The notes below the pieces were generated by a model. That model was not told where the DNA came from and ran no database searches. It saw only the letters and a program-made list of their open reading frames with translations. Both the position numbers and the translations under genes were made by a program. 64,000 nucleotides of DNA from Cladosporium sp. IMV 00045 (taxonomy: Eukaryota > Ascomycota > Dothideomycetes > Cladosporiales > Cladosporiaceae). The stretch covers positions 147,025-211,024 of the forward strand of contig MSJI02000005.1 of NCBI GenBank assembly GCA_001931905.2. The letters run 5' to 3'. Shown one piece after another: positions 1 to 11,819 of the stretch (its first letter is position 1; each line of letters begins with the position of its first letter).

Positions 1-385
1 TCGTGTCTTGCATACCTGAAGAACTCAAGTGACTTTCTCAACTTCTCAAGCTCACGTCAATGTCTAGAGCAGGACGCGTTTTCGATAGGACTTTGTTTTG
101 TTTTGTCAGATGACCCGCGCGAAAGCCTCAGATGGCCGCCTTGAGAGCAACACAACCGGCTCCAATTCACTTCACCTGTCCCACACCAGACTCGAACAAC
201 TTGTCTTGAATACAAGAAACAGCAGCCTAGGCAGCAGTGCAGGGAATAAAATTCCAGAGCCGCGCTCACGAAAGGTTAGTCCTTCACACCACCCATCCGG
301 CTCACGCTGCCACCATCCTTGAACACCACCTCTTGCATCTCAGCACAAATCGCCCACATCGCGATCTATCGCAAACACCCTACCC

Positions 386-1279
386 ATGGCATCAACACAA
401 ACAGATGCTGCCACCTCCATGGCACTACAGCGGCGGGTAAATGGCATGTTGCGTCTTCTCGAACACTCCTCCTCCATCCCCACCGCCATCACACCCAACA
501 CGCCACCCACCGCCAGCAAACCCACACCCACCCAGCCCACGCCGCCCAAAATGTCCTCACGCGCCCTCCAAAAACGACAAAACGCCGCCTCCCGCGCCGC
601 CGCCCACAACGCCCAGCAAGCCCTCCCCCCCTCACCCACCGCCACCAATGCCACGCACCGAATAACCACGCGCTCGCGCGCCGCGCAATTCCCCCTCCTG
701 CGCCTGCCCGCCGAGCTGCGCAACAGAATCTACACTCTCGCGCTGACCTCTCCCACCGACGAGGCGCTCGCGCTGCGCGAGCTGAGAATCCCGCCGCTGC
801 TGCAGACGAGTCGACAGTTGCGAAGGGAGGCGATGGGGTTGCTCACGGCTGTGAATGAGGTTGGGATTGTGGTGAGGTGCTCTTATTGTGTTGTTGGGGG
901 GCATGTGGCGGGGTCGAGGAGGCATAAGTTTTGGGACGAGACGGGGTTGGTGGTTCTGGACGGTGAGAGGAGGGCGTGGTTGGAGAAGGGGGAGGTTGTT
1001 TTTCGGAAGTTGGAGATTGAGGTGTTGTGTTGTTGTTGCGCGACGACGGGGTTGGGGATTTTTCGGATTCAGGTCGGGGAGGGTGGGAAGTGTGATGTTG
1101 AGTGCAAGATGGGCCTTGTTAGGGAGCAGGAGGTTTTCGAGAGGGTTTTCGAGGGGATTGAGGGGGAGGTGAGAGCGGTTTTGAGAGAGGCGGAGGGGAG
1201 GGAGGGGTTTGTTGGTTTGCGGTTGGGGGATTTGGAGAAGGTGGCGGCGTGTTTTCGGTGGGTGGAGGAGGAAGAGTGA
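386..1279 (+). CDS. LPAELRNRIY (2EXR/F-box-like) domain protein
   Basis: Intronless 297-residue protein starting at the first in-frame ATG (386). Residues 1-100 are low-complexity and rich in Pro, Thr and Ala. They are followed by a segment reading LLRLPAELRNRIYTLAL, the hallmark of a very large fungal family annotated as 2EXR or F-box-like. After it comes the usual 'LLQTSRQLRREA' stretch, where these proteins end their helical motif. The rest has an unusual CSYC and CCCC pair and a Glu/Arg-rich C-terminus. The biochemical role of the family is poorly known; some members may be substrate adaptors. The coding strand becomes very G-rich after about 850, unlike its neighbours. I am confident it is a real gene and unsure of function. 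Confidence 0.75.
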   Translation: MASTQTDAATSMALQRRVNGMLRLLEHSSSIPTAITPNTPPTASKPTPTQPTPPKMSSRALQKRQNAASRAAAHNAQQALPPSPTATNATHRITTRSRAAQFPLLRLPAELRNRIYTLALTSPTDEALALRELRIPPLLQTSRQLRREAMGLLTAVNEVGIVVRCSYCVVGGHVAGSRRHKFWDETGLVVLDGERRAWLEKGEVVFRKLEIEVLCCCCATTGLGIFRIQVGEGGKCDVECKMGLVREQEVFERVFEGIEGEVRAVLREAEGREGFVGLRLGDLEKVAACFRWVEEEE

Positions 1280-1532
1280 TTGATTGGTGGTGACAGGTGG
1301 ATGGAGATGTTGGTATTTGCTTTTTGTTGCTTGTCAGGTGTTGTTCGTTTATTGGGATTTGGTTGTTTATCGGGGACGGAAATCCGGAAACGCGACACAG
1401 TTCGCATGACACAGTCACGGCTTGGGTATTGTAGTCTTCAGAGGGAAAGGCTCAGAGGGATGCGTCCTTGGAAGTTTGGAGGACTGCGCGTTTGAGAGAC
1501 CACTTTGCAGGTACACGCTTCTGTATCTCAAG

Positions 1533-2762
1533 TCAATAAAACACATCACCTTTCATCAAAATCCTCGCCGTGCGATGCAAGAGCGCACTCTCCAATTTGC
1601 CATCTCGAAAGACGCTGCCTACATCCAGCTGCCCACTCGCATGGGCAATTCTAATGCTCTCCTTTCCTTCCGCTCCGACTGCCACTTGGTTTGCAATAGT
1701 TTCTGGCATGCGGCATATGGCGCCCAGGTTCAGCGCCAAAGTTAGAGGTACCGCTTTGTGAGCTTGCTGCATCGACAAAGCCCGGCAGACGATGTTCACA
1801 CCTCGTTCGATGTCTGCGGCGGATGGTGGGGATAGGATGACGATCTTCGGAACGCTTTGCACGCCGGGGTCCAGGCCCATGGCGGCTGCTCCTACTTGGC
1901 GGATAGATTCCAGCTTCTCCATCAGACTTGCGTTTGCTCCTAGAATGTCTGAGGAGATATTCCCTGGAATTCCTAGGTCATGCGCATGAACGAAGACACC
2001 AGGGTTGGCAATATCAGCTAGTGTGGCGTGAATGGTGCTTCCGTCTGGTAGGCAGAGGATATCCACAGGGTTGCCAGTGGGCAATGCATAGCCAGTCTTC
2101 GCGCCTCCTGGGTCCTTGAATGAAAGCGTGATCTTGGAACCACAACCTCCAACACCATCGATGCTGTAATCACCACGAGGATTAAAAGCAGTCCGATCTT
2201 CATTCACACGAAAAGTGTTGTAAACTTCCTTTGAAGTATTGGTGTTGAACATGCGCACCGTAATTTCGTCGCCAGGCCCCATAGCACCCTTCGCCTTCAC
2301 CAGCCCTTCGTCGAAAGCAAAAGGTCCGACGACAGAGGACATGTTCCCACAGTTACCAGCCGTGTCCAGATGGCCGTCTTTGATGCCGACCTGGACGAAC
2401 GTGTAGTCTACGTCTATGCCGGGTCGGGTCGATTTCTCGACCACGCAAATCTTGCTCGTCGATGATATGCCGGAGCCCATGCCGTTTAGCTGGCGGCCGA
2501 AGGAGTCAGGCGATCCCATTGCTCTGGATAATATTGGTTGCCATCTGGAAACTCCTGGGGAAAGATGCTCTCTGTGGATTAGGAGGCCGTTGGAAGTTCC
2601 GCCTCGTGCGAACGTGGCTGGGAAGCTCGCAGTCATCTCGTCGGTGGTGTCAGAGAAGCTTCGATAGCGGGCTAAGGAACATGACGAAGAAAGAAGAGCT
2701 CTTATATGAGGCCGTGGACGTCTGTATCCAAAACGTAGACTGTTGGCTGCCACCAAGCTCAT
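1533..2762 (-). CDS. prpF: PrpF-like 2-methylaconitate isomerase family protein, probable mitochondrial
   Basis: Single-exon 409-residue protein of the PrpF (DUF453) family, whose bacterial members isomerise 2-methylaconitate in the methylcitrate route of propionate use. The family core begins at 'FPATFARGGTSNG' and holds the conserved DTAGNCGNMSS segment with the active-site cysteine region, then GVGGCGSKI and a C-terminal Gly-rich half. The open frame extends upstream to 2882 only through a TTG. The first ATG (2762) gives about 40 extra residues rich in Arg and Ser with almost no acidic residues, which looks like a mitochondrial presequence. A second ATG just before the core could give a cytosolic form. 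Fungal substrates have not been settled: methylaconitate, aconitate or related acids are possible. It is divergent from RPN6 across a 498-bp spacer. Confidence 0.85.
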   Translation of the reverse strand: MSLVAANSLRFGYRRPRPHIRALLSSSCSLARYRSFSDTTDEMTASFPATFARGGTSNGLLIHREHLSPGVSRWQPILSRAMGSPDSFGRQLNGMGSGISSTSKICVVEKSTRPGIDVDYTFVQVGIKDGHLDTAGNCGNMSSVVGPFAFDEGLVKAKGAMGPGDEITVRMFNTNTSKEVYNTFRVNEDRTAFNPRGDYSIDGVGGCGSKITLSFKDPGGAKTGYALPTGNPVDILCLPDGSTIHATLADIANPGVFVHAHDLGIPGNISSDILGANASLMEKLESIRQVGAAAMGLDPGVQSVPKIVILSPPSAADIERGVNIVCRALSMQQAHKAVPLTLALNLGAICRMPETIANQVAVGAEGKESIRIAHASGQLDVGSVFRDGKLESALLHRTARILMKGDVFY

Positions 2763-3260
2763 CACCGGCCTGGTGAAACGAAGGTAATGTATTGAGAAAA
2801 TGGGACGAAAACGCGCCGTCAGCAAAAGTGATAGCGCAGGATATAACGAGAGTAAGGGCAGAGCAGCGACTGTATTATACAAATGTATGCGAAAAGCCTA
2901 AACACCTGTTTGACTAGAGCAAAAACAAGGAAAATGATTGGTATCGAAACGAAGAGAGGAGAGTGAGGTCTTATAATTAATAGATGGCTGCGTCTCTGGG
3001 CGGGCTCGGCTGAACTGGCACCGGCTGCTCGATCCCGCTTTCGCCGCCCGCGCGCTGCACCTTCCCAAACGTTTGGAGGACCTTGAGCTTGTGATGTCGT
3101 TGGCCTCTGTGGAAACAGCCTCCAGCCGTCATACCATCCAACAACCTCATCACCTCCAAACACCCCATTTACGACCCATCCAGCACCACCATCATCTCTT
3201 CATTTCAGTATACTGGAAAACACTAGAAGACACCACAGGACTACGCCGATAATTGCGACC
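2763..3260. promoter_or_regulatory. Shared divergent promoter region, prpF-like / RPN6
   Basis: 498-bp spacer between two start codons pointing away from each other, so it must hold both 5' leaders and both promoters. I see no clear TATA box. No further motif is claimed. Confidence 0.5.
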
Positions 3261-4606
3261 ATGGCACAGGAGGACGTTGCGAAGCGCATCGAAGAGGCGA
3301 AGAAGCTTGCCAAAGACCAGCCCTCCAAAGCTGAAGTTATCTACAAGGAAATTCTCTCACAACCGCCTGGAACGAATGACAAGGCCGTCCGCGAGTTCGA
3401 GACTGCGCTGCTTGGGTTGGGAGAGCTGTACAGAGATCACCAGAGGACACAAGACTTGGCCAACCTGATACAGCAGACGAGGGATGTGCTTACGACTTTT
3501 GCGAGGGCGAAGACCAGCAAGCTGAGTAAGTGAAGGAGATGTTACATCTGAGTGCTTGCTCTTCAGGACATTGAAATGCTGACTTGACCATCTGCGCAGT
3601 CCGCCAGCTCCTCGACCTTTTCCACCCCATCCCAAACACCAACGAAATCCAAACATCCGTCACCAAGTCATGCATTGACTGGGCGGTATCACAGCGACAA
3701 GGTTTCCTGCGCCAGAACCTGGAAGTGCGACTGGTGGGGCTTTACATGCAAAAGCAGGCATACTACGATTCTCTCACTCTCATCAACGGCCTGCTGAAGG
3801 AGCTGAAGCGGCTGGACGACAAGCTGGTGCTGGTGGAGGTGCAGCTGCTGGAGAGCAAGGTCTACCATGCGCTCGGTAACGTGCCCAAAGGCCGCGCCGC
3901 GCTCACGGCCGCGCGCACCAGCGCCGCCAGCGTCTACTGCCCGCCGCTCCTGCAGGCCGGCCTGGACATGCAGTCCGGGCAGCTGCACGCGGAGGACGGC
4001 GACTTCAACACCGCCTTCTCCTACTTCATCGAGGCGATGGAGGGGTACACGTCGCAGGACGAGACGGCCAAGGCCACCTCGGCCCTGCAGTACATGCTGC
4101 TGTGCAAGGTGATGCTGAACCTGGGCGACGACGTCAACACGCTGATGACGTCCAAGCACGCGCTCAAGTACGCGGGTAAGAACCTTGACGCGATGAAAGC
4201 GGTGGCGCGCGCGCACACCAACCGCAGTCTGGAAGAGTACGAGAACGCGCTGCACGCGTACCGCTTCGAGCTGGGCGGCGACCGCTTCATCGCCTCGCAC
4301 CTGCGCCGCCTGTACGACTCGATGCTCGAGCAGAACCTCATCAAGGTCATCGAGCCCTTCTCGCGCGTCGAGATCGAGCACGTCGCCGACATGGTCGGCC
4401 TCGACATCGCGCAGGTCGAGCGCAAGCTCAGCCAGATGATCCTCGACAAGGTTATCATCGGTGTGCTGGACCAGGGGACCGGCGTGCTCATCGTCTTCGA
4501 GGAGACTTCGAGGGATAAGGGCTACGATGCTGCGCTCGACACGATCGACAAGCTCGGCAATGTTGTGGACGTGCTCTACTCTAACCAGGCTAGCTTGCTG
4601 GAGTAG
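3261..4606 (+). CDS. RPN6: 26S proteasome lid subunit Rpn6 (PSMD11)
   Basis: Two exons (3261-3525 and 3600-4606) separated by a 74-nt intron with gtaagt donor, gctgac branch site and gcag acceptor. They join in frame as SKL-IRQLLDLF and give 423 residues, the normal family length. Rpn6 is a scaffold of the 19S lid that bridges lid, base and 20S core. The N-terminal two thirds are TPR-like helical repeats, for example the stretch around RQNLEVRLVGLYMQ. The C-terminal PCI winged helix includes RRLYDSMLEQNLIKVIEPFSRVE and the following VADMVGLDIAQVE. Codon use is strongly G/C-ending, as expected for a well expressed gene. Assignment is secure. Confidence 0.95.
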
Positions 4607-5377
4607 GCTTGGAAAGGGAAAGAATCGGTGGGTTGCGTTGAGCGTGTGGGAGGGAAGCTTGTCTCTTGCATTTTCTTGATAGAGGACGAAGAAGAAGAAA
4701 TCAAAGCGTGAAAGCTAATTTTACCTCAGCTGTAGTATAGAGAAAACACCTATCACATGACACACTTGAATTTCGTTGAGAATCAACAGCGAGCGGAGAG
4801 ACTGAGAGGGGAAAAAGAGAGAAAGAATTCGAAACGTCAAACGCAAACGGTTCAATTTTCTGTATCACGTATTCCTTTCCGCCATTTTTCATCGTCGTAT
4901 GTCTACACGAAAGTGGTATACTGCCTCGCCGTTGAAGGGAACAGACAAACAAACAGACATTGAGAGGCAGGTGGAGAAAAACACTAAGAAAGAGAGAGAG
5001 AGGTAAGAGAAGAAACGCAATCTCAGCATCATCAAAGATAAACATCCGAATAACCATCTGTTGCTAGGTACGCGAGACAAAGATAAGGTTTGGAATGAGA
5101 GAGAGGAAGAAAAAGGGGAAGGAAAAAAGAGAATTACACCCCGAGAAACGCGATTGGACCTTTGTCTTTTTCTTTTTGCTTCTTTTCTTTCTGTCCTCTG
5201 CTTCGGGCGTCATCGACAAATCAATCCTCATCAGTACCGTCTTCCGCACACTTCACACTTCAAGACCACCATCCTACTTCGAGAGACCAGCTAGCAGCTG
5301 ACCAAGCTCAAGCAAGAAGCCTCAGCAAGAAGCTTCACAACTTCCTTCCAGCCAGCATCATTGACTGACCGACTAAC
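4607..5377. other. Convergent 3' intergenic region
   Basis: Holds the 3' ends of RPN6 and the perilipin gene. Purine-rich (GAGA/AAGA) blocks near 4790-5140 and a T/C-rich block near 5160-5200. No coding potential beyond short random frames. Confidence 0.5.
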
Positions 5378-6200
5378 TTACTTCTTCGCCTTACCAGCCT
5401 GCTCCTTAGCCTGCTCCTTAGTCTCCTTAGCCTGCTCCTTAGCCTGCTCGCCAGACTCCTTCGCCTGGCCCTCAATCTCCTGGCCGCGCTTGCGGGCTTC
5501 GGCGTACTTATCCTCGCCGTACTTGCGGGCCTCGGCGTAGCGCTCCTCGGCGTACTTCTTCGCCTCGTCCGCTTTGGCACTGGCGTTGTGCAGGTACTCG
5601 CTCGTCGTGTCGCGCGTCGCCTCGTACCGCGGGCGCGTGAAGTCCGCGATGGCGGTTAGCACGTCGCTGATCAGGCGGAAGACGAAGGAGAGAAGGGCCG
5701 AGAGGAGGGTGAAGATGGCGGCTTGGTTGGGGCGCTCTTTGCGCGTCTTTTGGAGTTCGTCTAGGAGGTTGGTGTTAGCTTTCAGCCCTTGGGTGGCAGT
5801 CAGGACTGTCAGGGAGAATGGACGTACCATCCCAGGCATTCTTGGCGTAGTTGTAAGGCCAGAAGACCCAGCTCTTGCCGGTCTCGTAGATGGTCTCGGG
5901 CTTCTCCTTGACGATGGGGAAGTGGCCGTCGACGGTCTCGAGGGCCTTGTCGCCCAGCTCGTCGGCCTTGCTGACGTAGGGTTTGGCGTACTGGTAGGGC
6001 GTCTCGAGGTAGCCCTCCACGGGCTTGCCGAAGCGCGTGTACGTGTTGTTGACAAGCTCGATCGACTTCTTGCCGTACGGGTTGGCTTTGAAGGTGTCGA
6101 TGCCGCTGGCCACCGTTGGGTAGGAGGTGATGTGTGACAGCGTCTTGGAGGAGGGGGAGGTGTCGCCGTTAACGACGGTCTCGGTGGTGGAGTGAGGCAT
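5378..6200 (-). CDS. CAP20: CAP20/MPL1-type perilipin, lipid-droplet coat protein
   Basis: Two exons (6200-5828 and 5760-5378) with a 67-nt intron (gtacgt donor, gctaac branch site, cctcctag acceptor), giving 251 residues. The N-terminal half carries the CAP20/MPL1 hallmark: SYPTVASGIDTFKANPYGKK, then RFGKPVEGYLETPYQYAKPY and a segment around ADELGDKALETV. This family coats lipid droplets. In Colletotrichum and Metarhizium it supports appressorium turgor (established for those species; inferred here). A hydrophobic helix follows around FTLLSALLSFVFRLISDVL. The C-terminal 75 residues are an almost pure Ala/Glu/Lys amphipathic helix with repeating YAEARKYGEDKYAEARK and EQAKE units, resembling LEA or apolipoprotein repeats. 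The ATG at 6200 is the first one after a stop-rich leader that fits the conserved N-terminus. Confidence 0.9.
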
Positions 6201-9200
6201 GGTGGTGTGTTGTGAGAGTTGTGTGTTTGAGGAAGAGTGAGAGGTAGAGAGGAGTGTCCAGGTACGAAAAAGGTCTGAAGACGGTGGCGTTAGTGGGGTA
6301 GTGAGGTAGGGCAATGCAGATTGGATGTTGGGAGGTGTTTGTTAGGACGGCGAGAGCGAAAGAGAGAGAGAGCGAATTGTCACCACAGTGCTTTCTTCTT
6401 TTCCTAGCATGGAATGGAACGTTCTTTCCCGCGCATACAGAACAAGCCAACACCGGCAGTCACAATGCGCTGCTCACTCAACGATCCATTCACTCACTTA
6501 CCTCACTTCAAGCTTCGCTTCACTTTCGCTCGGTAGGGAAGTATCAACAAAACGGGTCACCCGACTTCGAATGGATAGACGAGCAGCAGTGTGAGGAGTG
6601 TGTAAGGTAGTAAGGTGTAAGACGAGGAGAACAAGCAGCAGAAAACGGATGGGAAGTGTGCTGTGGTTGCCTTTCCTACCTCTTTCCCTTCCCTTCCCTA
6701 CCACCCCCCCAGCAACTCAAGGCAATGAGCTCTCGCCCGCAAACACACGTTGAGCTGCATGCTGCCGCCCAATTCCTGCCAACCAGCGCCGACATGGGGC
6801 GAGCACATGCTCTTCACGTGCTATCACATGTCAGCGAGAAACCCCTCCGCACGTCATCTGCGTGGCGCGTGCGGCATGCCGGTTGTGGCTCGCCAGCTTG
6901 ATAACAAGAGCTGGAGCGAATGGCATCGCCCTCCCAAGCACGCGCCCTGCACATTGTTTTGCTACCGCCTACAGAGACAAGGGAAGGGTGCGAGACAGCA
7001 AACGTCGATTGAGCGATCCAGAGCGTGTCTTTCCTTTGGCATGCATGCATCATTCAACCTTACCCTCCCTTGTCTTGTACCACAATACTTCAGTATGCTC
7101 TAATCGATCGACAAGACCAGTCCCACGGCCCGGCAAGCGAAGCCGAATTCCTGAACCTGAATCGCAAACCCTCGTGCCCGCCAGTCCAAAACAGCACCAC
7201 CAGTACAACCGTGATCATTCCCAAGAGACCGGCCCGCCCTTGTATTCGTGCGCAGATGTGCGAGATCCAGAACAACGCGCGCATTATCATTCCCCAGTGA
7301 GATTTGTCCTCGGCACGTCGGCCACTTGCCCCTGCCTGATTCGCCGCGGACCGCAGGACTTTGACGTCGCACTGGGAGGGGAAGGCAGGCCGTTGGGGAA
7401 CACAAACGAGACGCACTGGGAGGGAGAGGCTGACATGTGATCCGCCAAGACCCCGTGATACCCTTTCCACCAGTGCCGCCCTTCTCAACACATGTACATC
7501 GATGTACCTTCTCACCCAGCATGCCAAAATCTGATGCGTCGCAGGAAGAAAGCCATCCCAGCACTCTCTGGCTCGCTGTTCACTGTCCCATTTGCATATG
7601 TCAATGCGCCCCGGTATACTTTGCAGACTTGCAGCCCTGCACCCTGTCTGCTGGTGCAGCACATGATTCTGCTATGATGCGTAAACCTCTGGCGTATTCG
7701 CACGTACATCTTCACATGCCGGCGTGAGGAAAGGTCGGCTGCGAGAGATATTCGGCACCGAGAGATATAAAACCACATGCTAACCGCAAGATCAAAATAA
7801 CATCGCCATTGGACACATTGACCACATCGGTTGCTAATCGATCTCCTTCACAAGCCAGACAAGTTACACCGCACAAGCATATCCACCTCAATGGACTCTA
7901 TCAATTTCCAAAATAGAAACCCATGCCGCCGAGGCTCGCCAATGAATACCCACCGCAGCCGCAAGGGCTCGCAATAATCATCACATAAATTGCTCCCCCA
8001 ATGCTTGCCACATGGAACTAAAAGCTTGTGGGACAGGGCATCTACCGGAAGACCTGCATAGTCACACCCGCGAATGGCCGACGCCTGCTTGCCTGTCTCT
8101 GCTATCTCTACTCGCCTTCCCAATTGCGCAAACGTCCCGTCGAATCACAACATTATTCCTTGGAAACGAGTCCATGGCTCTTGGAAGGTGTGCGCACTAC
8201 TGTCGCCGCCGACCCGCCTCTGATACGACCCCATTCGATCTGTCGCCATTCATCTGCGTATCATGTCATTACACCTTTATATGTCACCTCGCAGACACCA
8301 TGCACCGACAGCTCGAACAGGCAGCTTCACAAGTCGGATGCCTGGGTACCGGCAGATAAGCTTGTGAGGTGACATCAATGCCATATGTCTGCCTTCTCAA
8401 TGGTGATGCGTACCGGCCGTCAATTGTTTGTCTCACAGACAGATTGACGAATCTTCGATGATGCCCAAACGGCGGTCATGAATGTGTCACCGGCCTGCGC
8501 ATATGCCCGGCTGAGCCGGTCACACTCATATGGACGCTCTCGAACAGTGCAGTTGCCCCATATCGCAAGACATCCGGACCATTGCCATGATTGTTGCCAA
8601 CACAGTACGGCCACGGCAAATCGAATACCGAATAGTCCTGCCAGGGCATCAGGTGTTTCAGCTTCGATTCCATCAGTTGTGACAGTTCACAGCCTACCCG
8701 AGAGGAACACGACCTTCATCTATGTGCTTCTGTACGATCTGTACGAGTCCAACTTAGGCCAAAGCAGATGAAAGAAGACGAAAAGGAAAAAAAGAAGGCC
8801 ATGCCCCTCCTCGACCAGAGCAGTCGGACACGAATGTTTCCCATCATCTCCCACCGAGAAAAGTGCTCCTACGCAGCAATCTATGCTGCACAAGTTCTTA
8901 AACGACGCCCAACACCTCACGCGAGCAAGCCAGCAGCACCGTTCTTCACTTTGAATGAATAACCAACGAAGTCGACATGCTCCATAAATGGGCGGGAAGC
9001 TCGTACTCGGGTCAAAACCAGATGTTTTGCACGACCCCACGCGTCCGTGGATCGATATCTAGACCATTACGCATAATCATCTACCCACCACCATCGCCAC
9101 CAACTTCGCATTCTCATAGGTACAGACTTCGTAAGAATGCATCGTACAAACCAAAACATCTTCGACGCCTTGCCCTCCTTCACTCTATTTCTTGCTCGCG

Positions 9201-9661
9201 AAAGATCCTGATCTCTACATCTCATCGTCTTCCAATCTATCTTGGTCGCTGTGTGGGCATATATCCGTGATGGCATATTTGCTCTTTCGATCATGTTTTA
9301 TGACTTCTTTTTCTCATCTCCCACAGCAAAACCTGCCAAACGTTCCACAGCTGGCTCTATCCTCTCCAAGGATTGCCTACCTGGGATTCATCAACCTCGT
9401 TATTTAACCTCTTCTCTTTGACGATCTACCCTACTGACGATGACTTTCTTTCGGCTCCTGTGAAGAACAACAGTTGGTAAAGTATCACAGATACACAAAT
9501 ACTAGTAACAATCGAACAATTTGGGGTTCAAGCCTGAGCTGCCTTCAAAATCTACAAATGCCGAACATGATGTATAGAAGAATATCTCATAACAGAATCG
9601 CTTTCGCTAAAAATGAAGACATAGCCACCCGATCCACATCTCATGTTTCTCCCATCGCCAC
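6201..9661. other. 3.5-kb region without a convincing gene
   Basis: Upstream region of the perilipin gene, then the 3' flank of the carnitine carrier. The longest frames here (for example 6862-7440 + and 7090-7662 -) overlap one another on opposite strands. Their composition looks random, and they show no recognisable motif or splice structure. The region near 8760-8800 is A-rich. A noncoding transcript cannot be excluded by eye. Confidence 0.4.
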
Positions 9662-10883
9662 CTATCCCAGCATCTTATTCAGAGCCTGATGCGCCAACTC
9701 GACGCCCAAGAACGTCGCCGCATTCGCCGGCACCGCCCTCGCCATCGCCGGCGCAATGCCCGGGAAAAACGCACCCAAACCGCCTCTGCCATAAAGCTGC
9801 CTGATCGTACCGCTGATAGTCGGGTTTCCCTCCGCGCTCTGCAAGCGGCTCTTGATCGTGTCCACGGGGAAGACGGGGATCCACATCGCCACGCCCGCGG
9901 CGCCTCCAGCAGCCATGACAGCCGTAATGCTCAGCTCGCCGGGCTTGCCGTCCGCGTCCTTCGGTGTCAGCCGGCGCTTGATCGTCTCGTACGTTGCGAA
10001 ATAGGCCGCGGAGCCGGGCCCGTCGCGCGCCAGCGTCATCACCGACCCGCGGTACACGGAGCGGATGCCGCCTTCCTTGTACAGCTGGCGGACCACGTCT
10101 GTGCCGCCGGAGTATTTGGGCTTTTCGCCGGGCGCGAGGGTTTTCTGCCCTTGGATTTGGAGGAGCACTTTTACGCGCTCGAAGGGTGCGGTGATGAGCG
10201 TCATGGGGATGGCGGAGAAGAAGCCTGCTGCGCTCACTTGGCCCACGCTGTATTGCTTGTCTTTGACGGTGCTGAAGGTTTCGACGAGTTGTTTGCCGAC
10301 GCCGTAGCCCTGGGGGAGTCGTTAGTGTATGTTGCTTGGTTGGGTGGGTTTCACAGTGATTGGATTTGATCGTACCCAGAATGAAACAGCGACTGCGATG
10401 GTCTGGTTAGTATGTGCATTCTTCTGATTCTGTCTTGGGTTGAGCTGCACTTACACATAGGCGTCACGCCGACTAAAGGCGCAGAAACACCGGCATAGAG
10501 ACCCTGCGAGGAACCGTCAGAAAACAGGAAATACCGCCATCTCCACAAAATAGCTTGGAAAAAGAGCGACTTCAAAGAACATGAAGCCAGCCACAGCCAG
10601 CCAGAAATAAGTCAAGAAAACATACCCGACCCAGCCCCTCCTTAGCAACAGTCTTCTTGACAACATCCATAGCGCCGCTGTACACGCCCTTCTCGGCCGT
10701 CTGCATGCGCACTTTGACCAAGTCGAAAGGGTGTCCCACCACCACGGCGAACACACCGCCCACTCCGCCGGCGGCGAAGTCGCGTAGGCTCTGCAGCGAC
10801 TTGGCCGTGGCTTTTGAGGCGTCTTCTTTCAGCTCCGCCGGCGCGGGGAGCTGTTGGACGGCTGCTTCTTTGGTGGAAGACAT
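9662..10883 (-). CDS. CRC1: Mitochondrial carnitine/acylcarnitine carrier
   Basis: Four exons (10883-10626, 10503-10455, 10392-10376, 10309-9662) give 323 residues. Exon 3 is only 17 nt but is needed to keep the frame (join reads VTPMF-AVSFW-GYGVGKQ). The protein has the three mitochondrial-carrier signatures: HPFDLVKVRMQT, then APFERVKVLLQIQ and FPVDTIKSRLQ. The FERVK form in repeat 2 is typical of carnitine/acylcarnitine exchangers (yeast Crc1, Aspergillus AcuH). It would exchange acetyl- or acylcarnitine for carnitine across the inner membrane, linking peroxisomal or cytosolic acetyl units to respiration. Residues 1-30 form a short Ala/Lys leader before the first repeat. A closely related carrier specificity is the only real alternative. 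Confidence 0.92.
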
Positions 10884-11819
10884 TCTTGTAGTAGTTCGCA
10901 GAGAATTGGGTTCCGTAGGGAAGAGGAGGAAAGGGTGTTGTTAGGCGGTGGGTGGTTTGCGGCTGTGAAGCTCGCTGGGAGATATGTCGAGGAACAGCGA
11001 CTTGGGCAGATCAGTTAAAAGAATAAGGTATACAGATAGAGATATGCAAGAACGACGTAGTAAAGGAGAGGAAACAAAACCAAGTCACAATATTCTTTGA
11101 GAATAGTTGGCGGTACCTTTCCACAGCAGCAGCAGCCGACATGACGAACCTCGGCTCCGCGGGTCTCTCCCTCTCTCTCACAAGTAAAAGACGCCCAGAC
11201 CGGTTGTTGGCCTCTTCTTTTCTCCAGCCTTTTCCCCAACTCCATCTCCACACAACTTTCAGACGCACGAAAGGATGTCTGGCATTGGCATTATTGGCAA
11301 GAACGCCGTTTTCACTTGGCTTCATCACTGTCCTCCGCTTTTCGGGTGACCGGAGTAGAGTGGTACTAGACTACCGTGTACATCCTCGACCTGTTACTTG
11401 TTGATTCTGGTCCCTTCGTCTACACTACTGTGATTCTTCACGGCGGAAGGGTCTCTCTCGGGAAAATGGGGTTACTTGACTACAGTCTTGTCTGTAACAT
11501 ACTGGACAAAGCCTGAGAATTTGTCACATCTTCAAGAAACTGGATTTCTCATTCTGGATATCTGCCATTTTCTGAAATCTCGCCTGGAGACCGGGGCAAA
11601 TTATGGAACTTGTTCACTGGCAATCATGCATTCATGTCCTTCGTCATGTCATATCGTCGTTCAGCCCTGGCTTTCAATGAGGCCTCCTAAGCCGCCCCAT
11701 TGGATAATAGTCGTCCTGTGCCCATGAACGTCGCTCAGCAACAGTTCTACTGGTGGATGAAGGAATGTTCGAAACCGACCTTGTCTGAGTCTCAAGATTG
11801 CTCAACATGCAAGTGCACC
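10884..11819. other. Intergenic; carrier promoter and 3' flank of the six-module gene
   Basis: About 0.9 kb upstream of the carrier ATG. Only short overlapping frames on both strands. No RNA gene or repeat recognised. Confidence 0.4.

Noticed and set aside
3689..4381. 230-codon minus-strand frame
   Set aside because: Antisense shadow of RPN6, caused by its strong G/C third-position bias.
6862..7662. 192-codon (+) and 190-codon (-) frames
   Set aside because: They overlap each other, have random-looking composition, and show no motif or splice support.
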